A stretch of 64,000 nt of DNA. Source: Pseudomonas lundensis. Its GTDB lineage: Bacteria > Pseudomonadota > Gammaproteobacteria > Pseudomonadales > Pseudomonadaceae. Below the pieces are notes generated by a model. It worked only from the letters and a program-made list of their open reading frames with translations. It was not told where the DNA came from and searched no databases. Shown here piece after piece: positions 44,859-54,149 of the stretch (within the stretch, counting starts at the first letter, position 1; each line of letters begins with the position of its first letter). The translations under genes and the position numbers were made by a program. Location: positions 220,785 through 284,784 of the forward strand of contig NZ_JYKY01000002.1 of NCBI RefSeq assembly GCF_001042985.1, in the 5' to 3' direction.

Positions 44859-45527
44859 ATGACGCTTCTTACTCATTTTGATACACCGATCAGCGAACCC
44901 ATCAGCAGCCAGATTTTGCAACGGGTGGTGGACCAGCTCACCGAGCTGAGCATGATGGAAATCACGCCCAGCAACCTGCTCTACAACATCTATCAGTACG
45001 CCATCGGCTTCGAAGTGCATTTGTATCTGGAGGCGCTGGACGGCACCAAAGGGATTGCCGTTGAACTGATCGTCGCCACGGACGAGCAGGCGCCGGACAG
45101 CGTGACCGGGTTTGTCCTGTATCTGCCCGTGAAGGACGACCCCCAGGCCTGCGGTATCGCCTACATGGCCGCCAATACCCCGGACGTCACCCGGGCGATG
45201 GTGCAGGAAGTCACCCGCCGCTACCCCCACACCGAACTCACCTGCAGCGTGCGCAACGTGGCGCCATTTGAAGCACTGGGCTTTCAGGTCATAGGCGCTC
45301 GCGGCCCGCAGGTGGTGATGAACACCCGCGACCACGGCACCGACGGGCTGATGGCCGTGTTGGATGTGTCGGCGGTCTACAGCTCCACCGAAGTGCGGCA
45401 GATTCACACCTACCTGCTCAACCGTCACGGCAAAAAAGCCATGATCGACGCCGAAAAAAAGCGTGACCGTCAAATCGACCAGCTCACCGCCAAGACACGC
45501 GCCTTCGTGGCCGAACGCACGCGCTGA
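44859..45527 (+). CDS. Hypothetical GNAT-like protein
   Basis: 222 residues. The central part (VELIVATDEQAPDSVTGFVLYLPV ... CGIAYMAANTPDVTRAMVQEVTRRYPHTELTCSVRNVAPFEALGFQVIGAR) resembles an acetyltransferase-like fold, including the typical final strand 'FEALGFQVIGAR', but lacks a clear acetyl-CoA loop. The C-terminal 40 residues are a basic helix. I would not name a function. It follows the YecA gene by 49 nt. Confidence 0.6.
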   Translation: MTLLTHFDTPISEPISSQILQRVVDQLTELSMMEITPSNLLYNIYQYAIGFEVHLYLEALDGTKGIAVELIVATDEQAPDSVTGFVLYLPVKDDPQACGIAYMAANTPDVTRAMVQEVTRRYPHTELTCSVRNVAPFEALGFQVIGARGPQVVMNTRDHGTDGLMAVLDVSAVYSSTEVRQIHTYLLNRHGKKAMIDAEKKRDRQIDQLTAKTRAFVAERTR

Positions 45528-45593
45528 CAGGCCGTTGCCAAACGGGGGGTGAAATAACGCATCATGTGCGCAGTCCGTTCAGAGGAAACCTGC

Positions 45594-46445
45594 ATGCGCG
45601 TTCCCGTCACCTTCACCCGCCTGGCCGCTTTCACCTGCGCCTGGCTCGTGGCTTGCTCGGCCGTGGCCAGCGAAGAGTCGCAACTCGTCGAGTCGATCAA
45701 TACCTATCGCAGCCAGCCTCACAAGTGCGCGGGGCAGGTCTCCCAGGAACTGCCGCCACTGACCGCTGATGCGCGCCTGATCTTGCCTTCCGGCAACTTT
45801 GGCGACCTGCAGCAAGCGCTGGCCAGCAATGCGTATCCGCTGGTCAATGTGCAGGCCATTAGCCTGTCAGGCCCGCGTGATGCGCAGGCCGCGATGCAAG
45901 CCGTTCAAGAGAGCTTCTGCAAGGTGGTTCTCGACCCGCAATTCGTGGACATCGGTGTCAGCCGCAACCAGCGTGAGTGGCGCATCGTGCTGGCACGGCC
46001 CTTGTTGACCGGTCGCCTGGGGGATTGGCAAACCGAGGGCCAGAAGGTACTGGCGCTGATCAATACCGCCCGCGCCCAACCGCGCCAATGCGGCACGCAG
46101 GCGTTTGCCGCAGCCGCCCCGTTGACCTGGGACGCCACACTGGCCATCGCCGCTGAAAGCCACACACGTGACATGGCCAATACCAATTATTTTGATCACA
46201 TGAACCGCGATGGCAAAACGCCTGGGGACCGTGCAGAACTGGCGGGCTATAGCGCGCAATTGATCGGGGAAACTATTGCCGCCGGGCAAGACACGCCGAA
46301 CAAGGTGGTCGATGGCTGGCTGGCCAGCCCCGGGCATTGCGCGAACGTGATGAATCCGCAGTTTCAGGCGCTGGGCGCGGCCTATGCGGTCGATCCGAAA
46401 AGTGATGCGGGGATTTACTGGACCGCCCTGTTCGGTACGCCGTGA
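45594..46445 (+). CDS. Secreted CAP-domain protein
   Basis: 283 residues; signal peptide MRVPVTFTRLAAFTCAWLVACSAVAS. The C-terminal half is a CAP/SCP domain: ALINTARAQPRQCG, HTRDMANTNYFDHMNRDGKTPGDRAELAGY (HxxxE-type His/Glu), IGETIAAGQDTP and WLASPGHCANVMNP. The N-terminal half (residues 27-140) looks like a degenerate copy beginning SQLVESINTYRSQPHKCAG, so it may be an internal duplication. AGAGGAAA precedes the ATG at 45594. Confidence 0.85.
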   Translation: MRVPVTFTRLAAFTCAWLVACSAVASEESQLVESINTYRSQPHKCAGQVSQELPPLTADARLILPSGNFGDLQQALASNAYPLVNVQAISLSGPRDAQAAMQAVQESFCKVVLDPQFVDIGVSRNQREWRIVLARPLLTGRLGDWQTEGQKVLALINTARAQPRQCGTQAFAAAAPLTWDATLAIAAESHTRDMANTNYFDHMNRDGKTPGDRAELAGYSAQLIGETIAAGQDTPNKVVDGWLASPGHCANVMNPQFQALGAAYAVDPKSDAGIYWTALFGTP

Positions 46446-46507
46446 ATCGGCGTCCACTCATTCAGCGGGCGTAGTATCGAAGGGCGTCAAGCGTCACAAC
46501 TGAAAGT

Positions 46508-46545
46508 GGCCCCGCCCAACAGTGTGGGTCGGGGCCGCTTTTTTT
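46508..46545 (+). terminator. Rho-independent terminator of the CAP gene
   Basis: GGCCCCG-CCCA / TGGG-t-CGGGGCC stem (46508-46536) followed by T7 (46539-46545). The T-run overlaps the mqo stop codon on the other strand, so it probably serves both convergent genes. Confidence 0.85.
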
Positions 46546-48193
46546 ACAGGGCCATATCAGCGGCCGGGTTGCTTGGCGCTGGCTGTGCCGGCGCTTGAGC
46601 TGGAGCTTGCTGAGCAGCCGAGGCTGCCGGGATTGCCGGTGGAGGCGTCAGTTGCAGGGTTTCAGCCGTGTAGGCCCATTCCTGCGCAACGCGCTCTGGC
46701 GAACCGTTCAGCTTGGTGCCATAACTCGGTACGATCTGGTGCAGCTTGGCTTGCCACTCAGGCGAGGCCACCTTGTCCTTGAACACGGTTTCGAGCACGG
46801 TCAGCATGATCGGTGCCGCAGTGGAGGCACCCGGCGAAGCGCCGAGCAGGCCTGCAATGCTGCCATCTTTGGCGCTGACGATTTCGGTGCCCAGTTTCAG
46901 CACGCCGCCCTTCTCTTCGTCACGCTTGATGATCTGCACGCGCTGGCCGGCCTGCCACAGACGCCAGTCTTCAGACTTGGCATTCGGGAAGTACTCTTTC
47001 AACGCGTTGAAACGGTCTTCGTCCGACAGCATCAACTGACCGGCCAGGTATTCAACCAAGGGGTATTGTTCGATACCGACTTTGGTCATTGGCCAGAAGT
47101 TGTGGGTGGTGGTGCTGGTCAACAGGTCGAAGTAAGAACCTTCTTTCAGGAACTTGGTCGAGAACGTCGCGAATGGGCCAAACAGGATCACACGCTTGCC
47201 GTCCAGCACGCGGGTGTCCAGGTGAGGCACCGACATCGGTGGCGCGCCAACCGACGCTTTGCCGTAGGCCTTGGCCAAGTGTTGCTCGGCCACCGTCGGG
47301 TTCTCGGTCACCAGGAACGAGCCGCCTACCGGGAAGCCTGCGTATTCCTGAGCTTCAGGAATGCCGGACTTCTGCAGCAAGTGCAGCGCACCGCCGCCCG
47401 CGCCAATGAACACGAACTTGGCATCGGTCTGGGACTCGGTGCCGTCCTTCAGGTTTTTGTACACCACGCGCCAGCTGCCATCTTCATTGCGCTTGATGTC
47501 TTTGACTTCGCTCGACAGGCTCAGCGAGAAGTTAGGCTGGGCTTGCAGGTGAGCGGCGAACTGACGAGTGATTTCGCCGAAGTTCACGTCCGTACCGATC
47601 GGCGACCAGGTGGCGGCGATCTTCTGGTTCGGGTCACGCCCTTCCATCATCAGCGGGACCCATTTTTTGATCTGGTCCGGGTCTTCGGAGTACTGCATGC
47701 CAGCGAACAGCGGGCTCGCCTGCAGTGCGTCGTAGCGCTTTTTCAGGAACTTGATGTTGTCATCGCCCCACACAAAGCTCATGTGCGGCGTGGAGTTGAT
47801 GAACGAGCGCGGGTTCTTCAGCACGCCATTCTTGACCTGCCAGGACCAGAACTGACGGGAAATCTGGAACGCTTCATTGATTTCAATGGCTTTCGGGATT
47901 TCGACGTTGCCGTTCTTGTCTTCCGGGGTGTAGTTCAGTTCGGCCAGTGCCGAGTGACCCGTACCTGCGTTGTTCCAGCCATTGGAGCTTTCCAGCGCCA
48001 CACCGTCCAGACGCTCGATCATCTGCATCGAGGTGTTCGGTTCCAGCTCATTGAGCCACACGCCCAATGTGGTGCTCATGATGCCGCCGCCAATCAGCAA
48101 GACATCCACGTGTTTGGTCTCGGCTGCCTGCACGGAGGTCAACCCCATGCTCAGCGCGAGGCCCAGTAGCCCCTTGTTCATTTTTTTTAACAT
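46544..48193 (-). CDS. mqo: Malate:quinone oxidoreductase
   Basis: Membrane-associated FAD enzyme that oxidises malate to oxaloacetate and reduces quinone, replacing or backing up NAD malate dehydrogenase in the TCA cycle. 549 residues: Rossmann [33 protein letters not shown], the MQO-typical [12 protein letters not shown] and [17 protein letters not shown]. An N-terminal hydrophobic segment ([19 protein letters not shown]) may be a signal or anchor. The last ~35 residues are an alanine/proline/glutamine-rich tail ([19 protein letters not shown]) not needed by the fold. ATG at 48193 (MLKKMNKG) or 48181. Confidence 0.94.
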   Translation of the reverse strand: MLKKMNKGLLGLALSMGLTSVQAAETKHVDVLLIGGGIMSTTLGVWLNELEPNTSMQMIERLDGVALESSNGWNNAGTGHSALAELNYTPEDKNGNVEIPKAIEINEAFQISRQFWSWQVKNGVLKNPRSFINSTPHMSFVWGDDNIKFLKKRYDALQASPLFAGMQYSEDPDQIKKWVPLMMEGRDPNQKIAATWSPIGTDVNFGEITRQFAAHLQAQPNFSLSLSSEVKDIKRNEDGSWRVVYKNLKDGTESQTDAKFVFIGAGGGALHLLQKSGIPEAQEYAGFPVGGSFLVTENPTVAEQHLAKAYGKASVGAPPMSVPHLDTRVLDGKRVILFGPFATFSTKFLKEGSYFDLLTSTTTHNFWPMTKVGIEQYPLVEYLAGQLMLSDEDRFNALKEYFPNAKSEDWRLWQAGQRVQIIKRDEEKGGVLKLGTEIVSAKDGSIAGLLGASPGASTAAPIMLTVLETVFKDKVASPEWQAKLHQIVPSYGTKLNGSPERVAQEWAYTAETLQLTPPPAIPAASAAQQAPAQAPAQPAPSNPAADMAL

Positions 48194-48220
48194 GTTGTAG
48201 TACCTAAGATAAAACATCAT

Positions 48221-48766
48221 CTACCCGGCACGCGGTTCATGAGCAATACCGGCTCACCACAGGCTGATCGCCTGCAATCGAGCCCTCAGGCCTTGAACGG
48301 ATAGATGGATAAAGGCCTATGCACAACTATAGACCTCACGTTTATGTACCTTGGGTGCTGATCTCTTATTAATTATTGGCTTCAGCGACTTGGGTGACAT
48401 TGATGATAAGTGTCAGCTATTGATGGCCACGGCTTGAACGAATTGCCTCCGCCCAGCTCCTTCGCAACCACCAACCGTTTCGCTATTCCCTTGCATCCGG
48501 CCGCCCCGCGGTTCCTTCCGGGGAACTGCGTGAACATGAGTATTCAGGGTGGCCAGCCTCAAAACCGCGACATTCTACCTCAGGTGGCCCTTTGGGCGAA
48601 AACGCATCTTTTGCGGTTTTTTCAGGCAGCTGAATCGTTTGCGACAAGGGGTTGCCCACGATTTGCCGCCCCCGCTCACACACACGGGCGCAATCAACGG
48701 CCCGGCCGCGCAAGGCTTGGCGTATGATGGCCGGCTTTTGCGCACTGCCAGCCCACAGGAAGATTC
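48221..48766. other. Intergenic region with hairpins, possible small RNA
   Basis: No supported protein gene in these 546 bases. A CGCGGTTCC/GGAACTGCG hairpin lies near 48506-48530 and a stem with T-run (AACGCA-TCTTT-TGCGGTTTTTT) near 48599-48621 on the plus strand, so a transcript of about 100-150 nt could end there. The rest carries the promoters of mqo and of the small gene at 48767. Confidence 0.35.
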
Positions 48767-49138
48767 ATGTCACTGAACAAACGCAATCAGGCCCAAATCG
48801 AACGCCGCCTGGTGAAAGCCCTGACCGAGGCTTGCGAAATCGCCAAACATCAAATCGACGGGTTTGTCTGGCTGACTCACGCGGTCGACTACGACGCATT
48901 TCCCGCCAGTCTCAAAGTGGTCTGGGTGTTCGATACGCAAAACAACAAGGACTTTGCCCTGGCCGATGGCGAAGCCGGTTACATGGTCGAGCTGACCGAA
49001 AAAGCGTTCGACAAAGCCAATGTCAACGTGCGTAACGTGGCCACCCATGTGTACTTCGATTCCGAGGAAGAATGCCAGCGCACCGACGCCGGGCACTGGC
49101 CGCAACGTCTTGCGCGCAAGGGCGCAGGTCGCAAGTAA
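48767..49138 (+). CDS. Conserved hypothetical protein
   Basis: 123 residues: IERRLVKALTEACEIAKHQIDGFVWLTHAVDY ... VVWVFDT ... ATHVYFDSEEECQRTDAGHWPQRL. Mixed alpha/beta, no signal. AGGAAG precedes the ATG. Three nucleotides separate it from the DUF1289 gene, so they form an operon. Function unknown. Confidence 0.75.
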   Translation: MSLNKRNQAQIERRLVKALTEACEIAKHQIDGFVWLTHAVDYDAFPASLKVVWVFDTQNNKDFALADGEAGYMVELTEKAFDKANVNVRNVATHVYFDSEEECQRTDAGHWPQRLARKGAGRK

Positions 49139-49141
49139 AAC

Positions 49142-49324
49142 GTGGCCAAAGACATCGAAAACCCGTGCGTGGCCACCTGCAAGCTCAGCGGGGATTTATG
49201 CGTGAGCTGCGGGCGCAGCAAAGAAGACATCAGAACGTGGCGGCGCATGAAGCGCCCGGAGAAAATGGCCGCCGTGCAACGCGCCAGCGCCCGCCTGAAA
49301 AACCTGCAAAAAAAGAAAGGCTAA
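49142..49324 (+). CDS. DUF1289 domain-containing protein (short form)
   Basis: 60 residues, GTG start. NPCVATCKLSGDLCVSCGRSKEDIRTWRRM is the DUF1289 cysteine motif (C-x3-C-x6-C-x2-C), which may bind Zn or Fe-S. It is the minimal version of the domain also found in the longer protein at 10971. Function unknown. Confidence 0.85.
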   Translation: MAKDIENPCVATCKLSGDLCVSCGRSKEDIRTWRRMKRPEKMAAVQRASARLKNLQKKKG

Positions 49325-49327
49325 GCC

Positions 49328-49356
49328 GCCTCTGGCCACCGTCACGCGCCAGAGGC
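49328..49356. terminator. Convergent terminator-like hairpin
   Basis: GCCTCTGGC (49328-49336) / GCCAGAGGC (49348-49356), a perfect 9-bp stem between the convergent DUF1289 and monooxygenase genes. No T-tract. Confidence 0.55.
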
Positions 49357-49377
49357 TGGGCCGTTCACCGGCTCAGA

Positions 49378-50757
49378 TTAACGCTGGCGCAGCGCATTGA
49401 CGTCACCCTTGCCCGCCGTTTCGCGCAAATATTCTTCCATCGAGTCATCCAGCGCCTGCAACCAGCGTGTGTGATGCGGCACCGCTAACGTGCCGGTCAT
49501 GACCGAACGGTAGGATTTGTCGCGATAGCCCATGATGTCGCGCTTCTTGTCAGTCTTCCATTTGAGGAAGATCTGATTGACCGCGTCGATATCAAAGGAC
49601 GGGTAATCCGTGTGCTCGATCAGGTGCTTGATGTAACGGCCCTGGAACTCGTACATCGAGGCGGTGGACTGCAAACCCTCTTCCTGCTCGCGCCACGTGG
49701 CACTGTCGGCCTGCATCTCGGACTGTTCAGGCAGGGTGATGCGACCCAGGATGTAATCGCGCACAAACCAGGCCTGGGCATCAAACAGGTTGAAGCTGTA
49801 CCACAGGTCTTGCATACCGAGGTAAATCAACTGCGGGTTGTACTCCCAGATCACGCCTTTGTACAACCCCAGCGGCCACAAGCGATTACCGGTTTTGAGG
49901 GCCAGCTCATCCGGCAGAAACGCAAAGTGATGCTGATAGCCGGTGCACAGGATGATGGCGTCCACCCGCTTGCTCGACCCATCGGCAAAATAAGCGATGT
50001 CACCCTCGACCCTGTTCAACAGCGGACGCTCTTCCCACCCCTTGGGCCATGTGTACCCCATTGGCTGTGTGCGGTAGGTGCTGGTGATCGAGCGCGCGCC
50101 GTATTTGTAGCATTGGGAGCCGATGTCTTCGGCCGAATAGCTGCTGCCTACGATCAGCAGATCCTTGCCCTGAAATTCCGTCGCTTCGCGAAAGTCATGG
50201 GCATGCAAAATGCGCCCGGAAAAACGCTCAAACCCGGCAAACGCCGGGACCTGCGGCGTGGAGAAGTGCCCGCTGGCCACGATCACGAAATCAAATGTAT
50301 CGGTCGTGCTTCGCCCGTTGGCGTAGTCGTAGGCGGTCAGAGTGAATTGCCGCGATACGGGGTCAAACGTGACCTGTTTGACCGCCGTATTGAAACGAAT
50401 GTAATCGCGCACCCCGGCCTTTTTGACCCGGCCCTGAATGTAATCCCACAGCACTTCACGAGGCGGATACGAAGAAATGGGGCGACCGAAGTGTTCATCA
50501 AAACTGTAGTCCGCGAATTCCAGGCACTCCTTGGGACCATTGGACCAAAGGTAACGGTACATGCTGCCGTGCACCGGTTCGCCGTGCTCGTCCAGGCCGA
50601 TGCGCCAGGTGTAGTTCCACATGCCGCCCCAGTCGGCCTGCTTTTCGAAACACACCACATCCGGCATGGCCGCACCCTTTGCATGGGCTGACTGAAAGGC
50701 ACGCAGTTGCGCCAGACCCGACGGGCCTGCACCAATAATTGCAACACGAGTAGACAT
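49378..50757 (-). CDS. Flavin-containing monooxygenase, trimethylamine monooxygenase-like
   Basis: 459-residue soluble class B flavoprotein monooxygenase that uses NADPH and O2 to oxygenate soft nucleophiles. FAD site [13 protein letters not shown] at the N-terminus, the FMO fingerprint [16 protein letters not shown] site [14 protein letters not shown], and the long conserved stretches [18 protein letters not shown] and [23 protein letters not shown] that recall bacterial Tmm, which makes trimethylamine N-oxide. Substrate cannot be proved from sequence: other methylamines or sulphides are possible. No tdm or TMAO-transport genes are adjacent. A small ORF precedes it. Confidence 0.87.
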   Translation of the reverse strand: MSTRVAIIGAGPSGLAQLRAFQSAHAKGAAMPDVVCFEKQADWGGMWNYTWRIGLDEHGEPVHGSMYRYLWSNGPKECLEFADYSFDEHFGRPISSYPPREVLWDYIQGRVKKAGVRDYIRFNTAVKQVTFDPVSRQFTLTAYDYANGRSTTDTFDFVIVASGHFSTPQVPAFAGFERFSGRILHAHDFREATEFQGKDLLIVGSSYSAEDIGSQCYKYGARSITSTYRTQPMGYTWPKGWEERPLLNRVEGDIAYFADGSSKRVDAIILCTGYQHHFAFLPDELALKTGNRLWPLGLYKGVIWEYNPQLIYLGMQDLWYSFNLFDAQAWFVRDYILGRITLPEQSEMQADSATWREQEEGLQSTASMYEFQGRYIKHLIEHTDYPSFDIDAVNQIFLKWKTDKKRDIMGYRDKSYRSVMTGTLAVPHHTRWLQALDDSMEEYLRETAGKGDVNALRQR

Positions 50758-50848
50758 CGAATTCCCTCAACAGATTGAACGCTGAATCAGTGAAAAACTC
50801 TCGCGCAAACACGCTCCAGGCGCGTGGCGAGACGGCGGCGATCAGGGA

Positions 50849-51061
50849 TCAAACGGAAGGGGGAGGCACTGTGCGGCTGCGCGGGCGAGTGACTAAAGCG
50901 TCTCGCAGCGACGTGGGGGGCAAATGAAAACGCGTCGCCAGGGTCTGGCAGAACGTGGCCACTAAAACAGGCAGGGTGTGCAGCTGGATCGGCCTGGTTC
51001 CGTCATTGCGTTGCGCAGGCGGAAGGCCGAAAGAGTCAAAGATACGTGTGGTCTCATGCAT
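50849..51061 (-). CDS. Possible small protein upstream of the monooxygenase
   Basis: 70 codons: MHETTRIFDSFGLPPAQRNDGTRPIQLHTLPVLVATFCQTLATRFHLPP, ending with an Arg/Pro-rich tail. AGAGG lies about 13 nt upstream. No family recognised, so it may be a real small gene or a chance ORF in the 417-bp gap between the kinase and the monooxygenase; nothing else was found in that gap. Confidence 0.3.
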   Translation of the reverse strand: MHETTRIFDSFGLPPAQRNDGTRPIQLHTLPVLVATFCQTLATRFHLPPTSLRDALVTRPRSRTVPPPSV

Positions 51062-51174
51062 GGGGCTTATTAGCCTCTTTTGGTTATGAATGCCTTTTTA
51101 GCTATAACGGATGGAGATAGGGATTACAAGGTTGAAGGGTATTTCAGACACCCTGCCGAGCAGAAAGACAGACA

Positions 51175-53370
51175 TCAACGCTTGTGGGTGATTTTTTCTA
51201 AAATCTGCGAAATCTGCTCGACTGAGTAAGGTTTAGGCAGGAACTCGAAGCCATCGTAACCGTCGAGCGCCAGTTCTTCGCTGTAACCGGAGGCCAGAAT
51301 GATCGGCAAATCGGAGCGGCGCCTGCGCATCTCCCTGGCCATTACTACACCCGTCATGCCCGGCATGACCACATCCGAAAAAACCGCATCAAACGCCATG
51401 GCCTGCGGCCCGATCATGTGTAGGGCCTCTTCGGCATGGGTGGCCCAGGCCGTCTCATAACCCAGGTCCTGCATGATCTGCTGGGCAAATCGACCGACCT
51501 CAAGGTTATCTTCCACAAGCAACACGCGCGGCTTCTCGGCTTCAGGGTCGGGGCAGCATGCAGGCGCGCACACGCCGGATGCATCGTCCGTCAGCGCCTG
51601 CGCGCTGGCTCGCGGCAGGTACAGGGTGAAGACCGAGCCCTGATCGAGGACACTGGCCACGTCCACATTACCGCCGGACTGCTTGGCAAACCCGAACACT
51701 TGCGACAGCCCCAGGCCCGTGCCTTTACCTACTTCCTTGGTGGTGAAAAAGGGCTCGAAAATCTGCGTCAGCATGCGCGAGGAAATCCCGATGCCGGTGT
51801 CGGTCAGCGAAATGGCCACGAAGGGCTCGTCGGAGCCTGCATGCCCCCGGATCGCGGGCAAGGTGGTGGTGTCATTGAGCCGCAACAGGAGCGTGCCCTG
51901 CCCCTCCATGGCATCCCGTGCGTTAAGCGCCATATTGATTAACGCAGTCTCGAACTGGCTGGCATCGGCGCGCACATAGCAGGTCTCGGGCGGCAATTGG
52001 ACCACGACGTTGATTCTGGCCCCGGTGATTGTCTCCAGCATGTCACCGATGTCACGGATGCGTTGACCGATCTCGAACACCTGCGGGTTGAGCGGCTGGC
52101 GCCGGGCAAACGCCAGCAACTGTCCGGTCAATTTGCTCGCCCGCTCAACCGTATCCGAGACGGCATTGACATAGCGCTCACGGCGCACATCCGACAGGTT
52201 CGGCATGCGCAGAAAATCCACCGACGAACGAATGATGGTCAGCAGATTGTTGAAATCGTGGGCTACGCCGCCGGTGAGCTGACCGATGGCTTCGAGCTTT
52301 TGCGACTGGTGCAGCGCCGCCTCGATGTGCAGCAAGCGGGCGCTGCGCTCCTGGACGCGTTCTTCGAGGGTGGTGTTGAGCTGTGCCAGCTCAGCCAGGC
52401 CTGCACGCACCGCCGCATCAGCCCGCGCGCGCTCAATGTGCGCCCACGAACGCTCCGTGACTTCACGCAGCAAGGCCACGTCCTGGGGCGACCACAGTCG
52501 GGGCGAGGTGTCGTGTATCGCCATCAGCGCAGTCAGGCGTCCGCCCTTGATCAACGGCAGGCAGAGGGTGGCCTTGACGCCCAGCGCGGTGAAACTGGCG
52601 GCAGCGTGTGCCGGCAGTTCTGCCTGCGCATCGTTGATCACCAGCGGCTTACCCGCTTTCAAGCGAGACACCGCGTGCTGGCCGAACTCACTCAGGCTGT
52701 ATTGGCCCACCAGGCGGGTGGCGCCGTCCGCCAGCCAGTTATCGCGAATGAAAAACGTGTCCTCGTCCGCTTCCATATCCGCGTAGGCGCAATGGGTCAC
52801 GCGCAAAGCATCTGCGAGTGTGCTCATCGTGATGGCGAGAATTTCCTGCGGGTCATGGGCATTGACCACGGCATGGCTGATCGCGTCGAGTACCGACAGA
52901 CGCTGGGTCATGTACACCGTCGTTGTGGTCTCGGTCACCGTGTCGAGCATGCCGACCACCTTGCCGGCCGAATCGCGTATCGGGCTGTAACAGAAGGTGA
53001 AATAGGCCAGCTCAGGGCGCGGGCTGCGATGAATCACGACAGGGAAATTTTCGATATACGTCGCTTTACCGGCAAAAGCCAGGTCGGCAATGGGACTGAT
53101 ATCAGGCCAGGCTTCTTTCCAAATATCACTGAACGCCCGCCCGAGCGCCTCTGGCTTGCTGCCCAAAATGGGCACGAACCCGTCGTTGTACAGGGTAATC
53201 AGGCATGCGCCCCACACGATGCACTGCGGAAAATGCGAATCCAGCATCAAGGCTACGCTGGTTTTCAACACATCCGGCCACTCGGTCAACGGCCCGAGCG
53301 CCGTACTGGCCCAATCATGCGTCCTGATTCGCTCAGCCATCGCGCCATCGTGTTGAAGCCAGTCAGTCAT
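51175..53370 (-). CDS. Hybrid sensor histidine kinase with GAF domain and receiver
   Basis: 731 residues, no membrane segments. A PAS-like start (DWASTALGPLTEWPDVLKTSVALMLDSHFPQCIVWG) is followed by a GAF domain (about 190-340: VLDAISHAVVNAHDPQEILAITMSTLADALRVTHCAYADM), a coiled linker, HisKA with GGVAHDFNNLLTIIRSSVDFLR, ATPase (DTGIGISSRML; GKGTGLGLSQVFGF) and a C-terminal receiver with the Asp in AVFSDVVMPGMTG. The layout resembles phytochrome-like or light/GAF soluble kinases but no bilin site is clear. No separate response regulator is adjacent. ATG at 53370 preferred to the frame from 53436. Confidence 0.88.
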   Translation of the reverse strand: MTDWLQHDGAMAERIRTHDWASTALGPLTEWPDVLKTSVALMLDSHFPQCIVWGACLITLYNDGFVPILGSKPEALGRAFSDIWKEAWPDISPIADLAFAGKATYIENFPVVIHRSPRPELAYFTFCYSPIRDSAGKVVGMLDTVTETTTTVYMTQRLSVLDAISHAVVNAHDPQEILAITMSTLADALRVTHCAYADMEADEDTFFIRDNWLADGATRLVGQYSLSEFGQHAVSRLKAGKPLVINDAQAELPAHAAASFTALGVKATLCLPLIKGGRLTALMAIHDTSPRLWSPQDVALLREVTERSWAHIERARADAAVRAGLAELAQLNTTLEERVQERSARLLHIEAALHQSQKLEAIGQLTGGVAHDFNNLLTIIRSSVDFLRMPNLSDVRRERYVNAVSDTVERASKLTGQLLAFARRQPLNPQVFEIGQRIRDIGDMLETITGARINVVVQLPPETCYVRADASQFETALINMALNARDAMEGQGTLLLRLNDTTTLPAIRGHAGSDEPFVAISLTDTGIGISSRMLTQIFEPFFTTKEVGKGTGLGLSQVFGFAKQSGGNVDVASVLDQGSVFTLYLPRASAQALTDDASGVCAPACCPDPEAEKPRVLLVEDNLEVGRFAQQIMQDLGYETAWATHAEEALHMIGPQAMAFDAVFSDVVMPGMTGVVMAREMRRRRSDLPIILASGYSEELALDGYDGFEFLPKPYSVEQISQILEKITHKR

Positions 53371-53608
53371 TACGCCGTTACTCTGATTACTGCCATTGAT
53401 CGGTGAAACGCCGCCGATGATAAGCCAGCCGCACAATTTGTGCCTGACTTGACGCCGGATAACCGCGCACCCTTTGTCATACTTTGAGACAACCGCATGA
53501 CCATACAGGTTCTACTCATGCAGCTCGCGGGCTAACATGCCGCGCTACGACTAATGGCCATACGCCGTTAGCGACCTGAATCAACAGTCATAACAGAGGG
53601 ATTGAACG

Positions 53609-54079
53609 GTGAAAATTGTACTTGCGTTGTTATTGAGTGCGGCAACCCTGCTGGCTCAGGCAGCCAATGTGGGCGATACATTGACGCCGTGGACGCTTAA
53701 TGACCAGTTCGACCAGCCTTATACCCTCGACCAGAACACCCGAATCCTGCTGGTCGCGCGCGACATGAAAGCCGCTCAAATGGTCAAGGCAGCGATTGAA
53801 GACCAGCCAAAAGGTTACCTGGAAGCCCGCCATGCGGTGTTTCTTGCCGATGTCCACGGGATGCCCTCGCTGATCGGCAAGCTGTTCGCCATTCCCTCCA
53901 TGAAGGGATACAACTACCGCGTCGTGCTGGACCGTGACGGCAAAATTGCTGACCAATACCCCGGCGACAAAAAACAAATCCTGATGCTGCAGCTGGACAA
54001 CGGAAAACTGGTGTCACAGCAGGCCTTTACCACCGCCACGGCATTGCGCGAAGCGCTGGATAACGCACCGACCCGCTGA
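53609..54079 (+). CDS. Exported thioredoxin-fold-like protein (YtfJ-like)
   Basis: 156 residues from GTG at 53609 with AGAGGGA upstream. Signal peptide MKIVLALLLSAATLLAQA, then NVGDTLTPWTLNDQFDQPYTLDQNTRILLVARDMKAAQMV, which reads like a thioredoxin fold lacking CxxC. Probably periplasmic; no activity can be assigned. Confidence 0.7.
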   Translation: MKIVLALLLSAATLLAQAANVGDTLTPWTLNDQFDQPYTLDQNTRILLVARDMKAAQMVKAAIEDQPKGYLEARHAVFLADVHGMPSLIGKLFAIPSMKGYNYRVVLDRDGKIADQYPGDKKQILMLQLDNGKLVSQQAFTTATALREALDNAPTR

Positions 54080-54149
54080 TTCACAGACACTTCGACTCGC
54101 ACAGACGTCGCCCACCCGGTAAAGGCATCGCGGCGCCTGTGTGCGGTAT

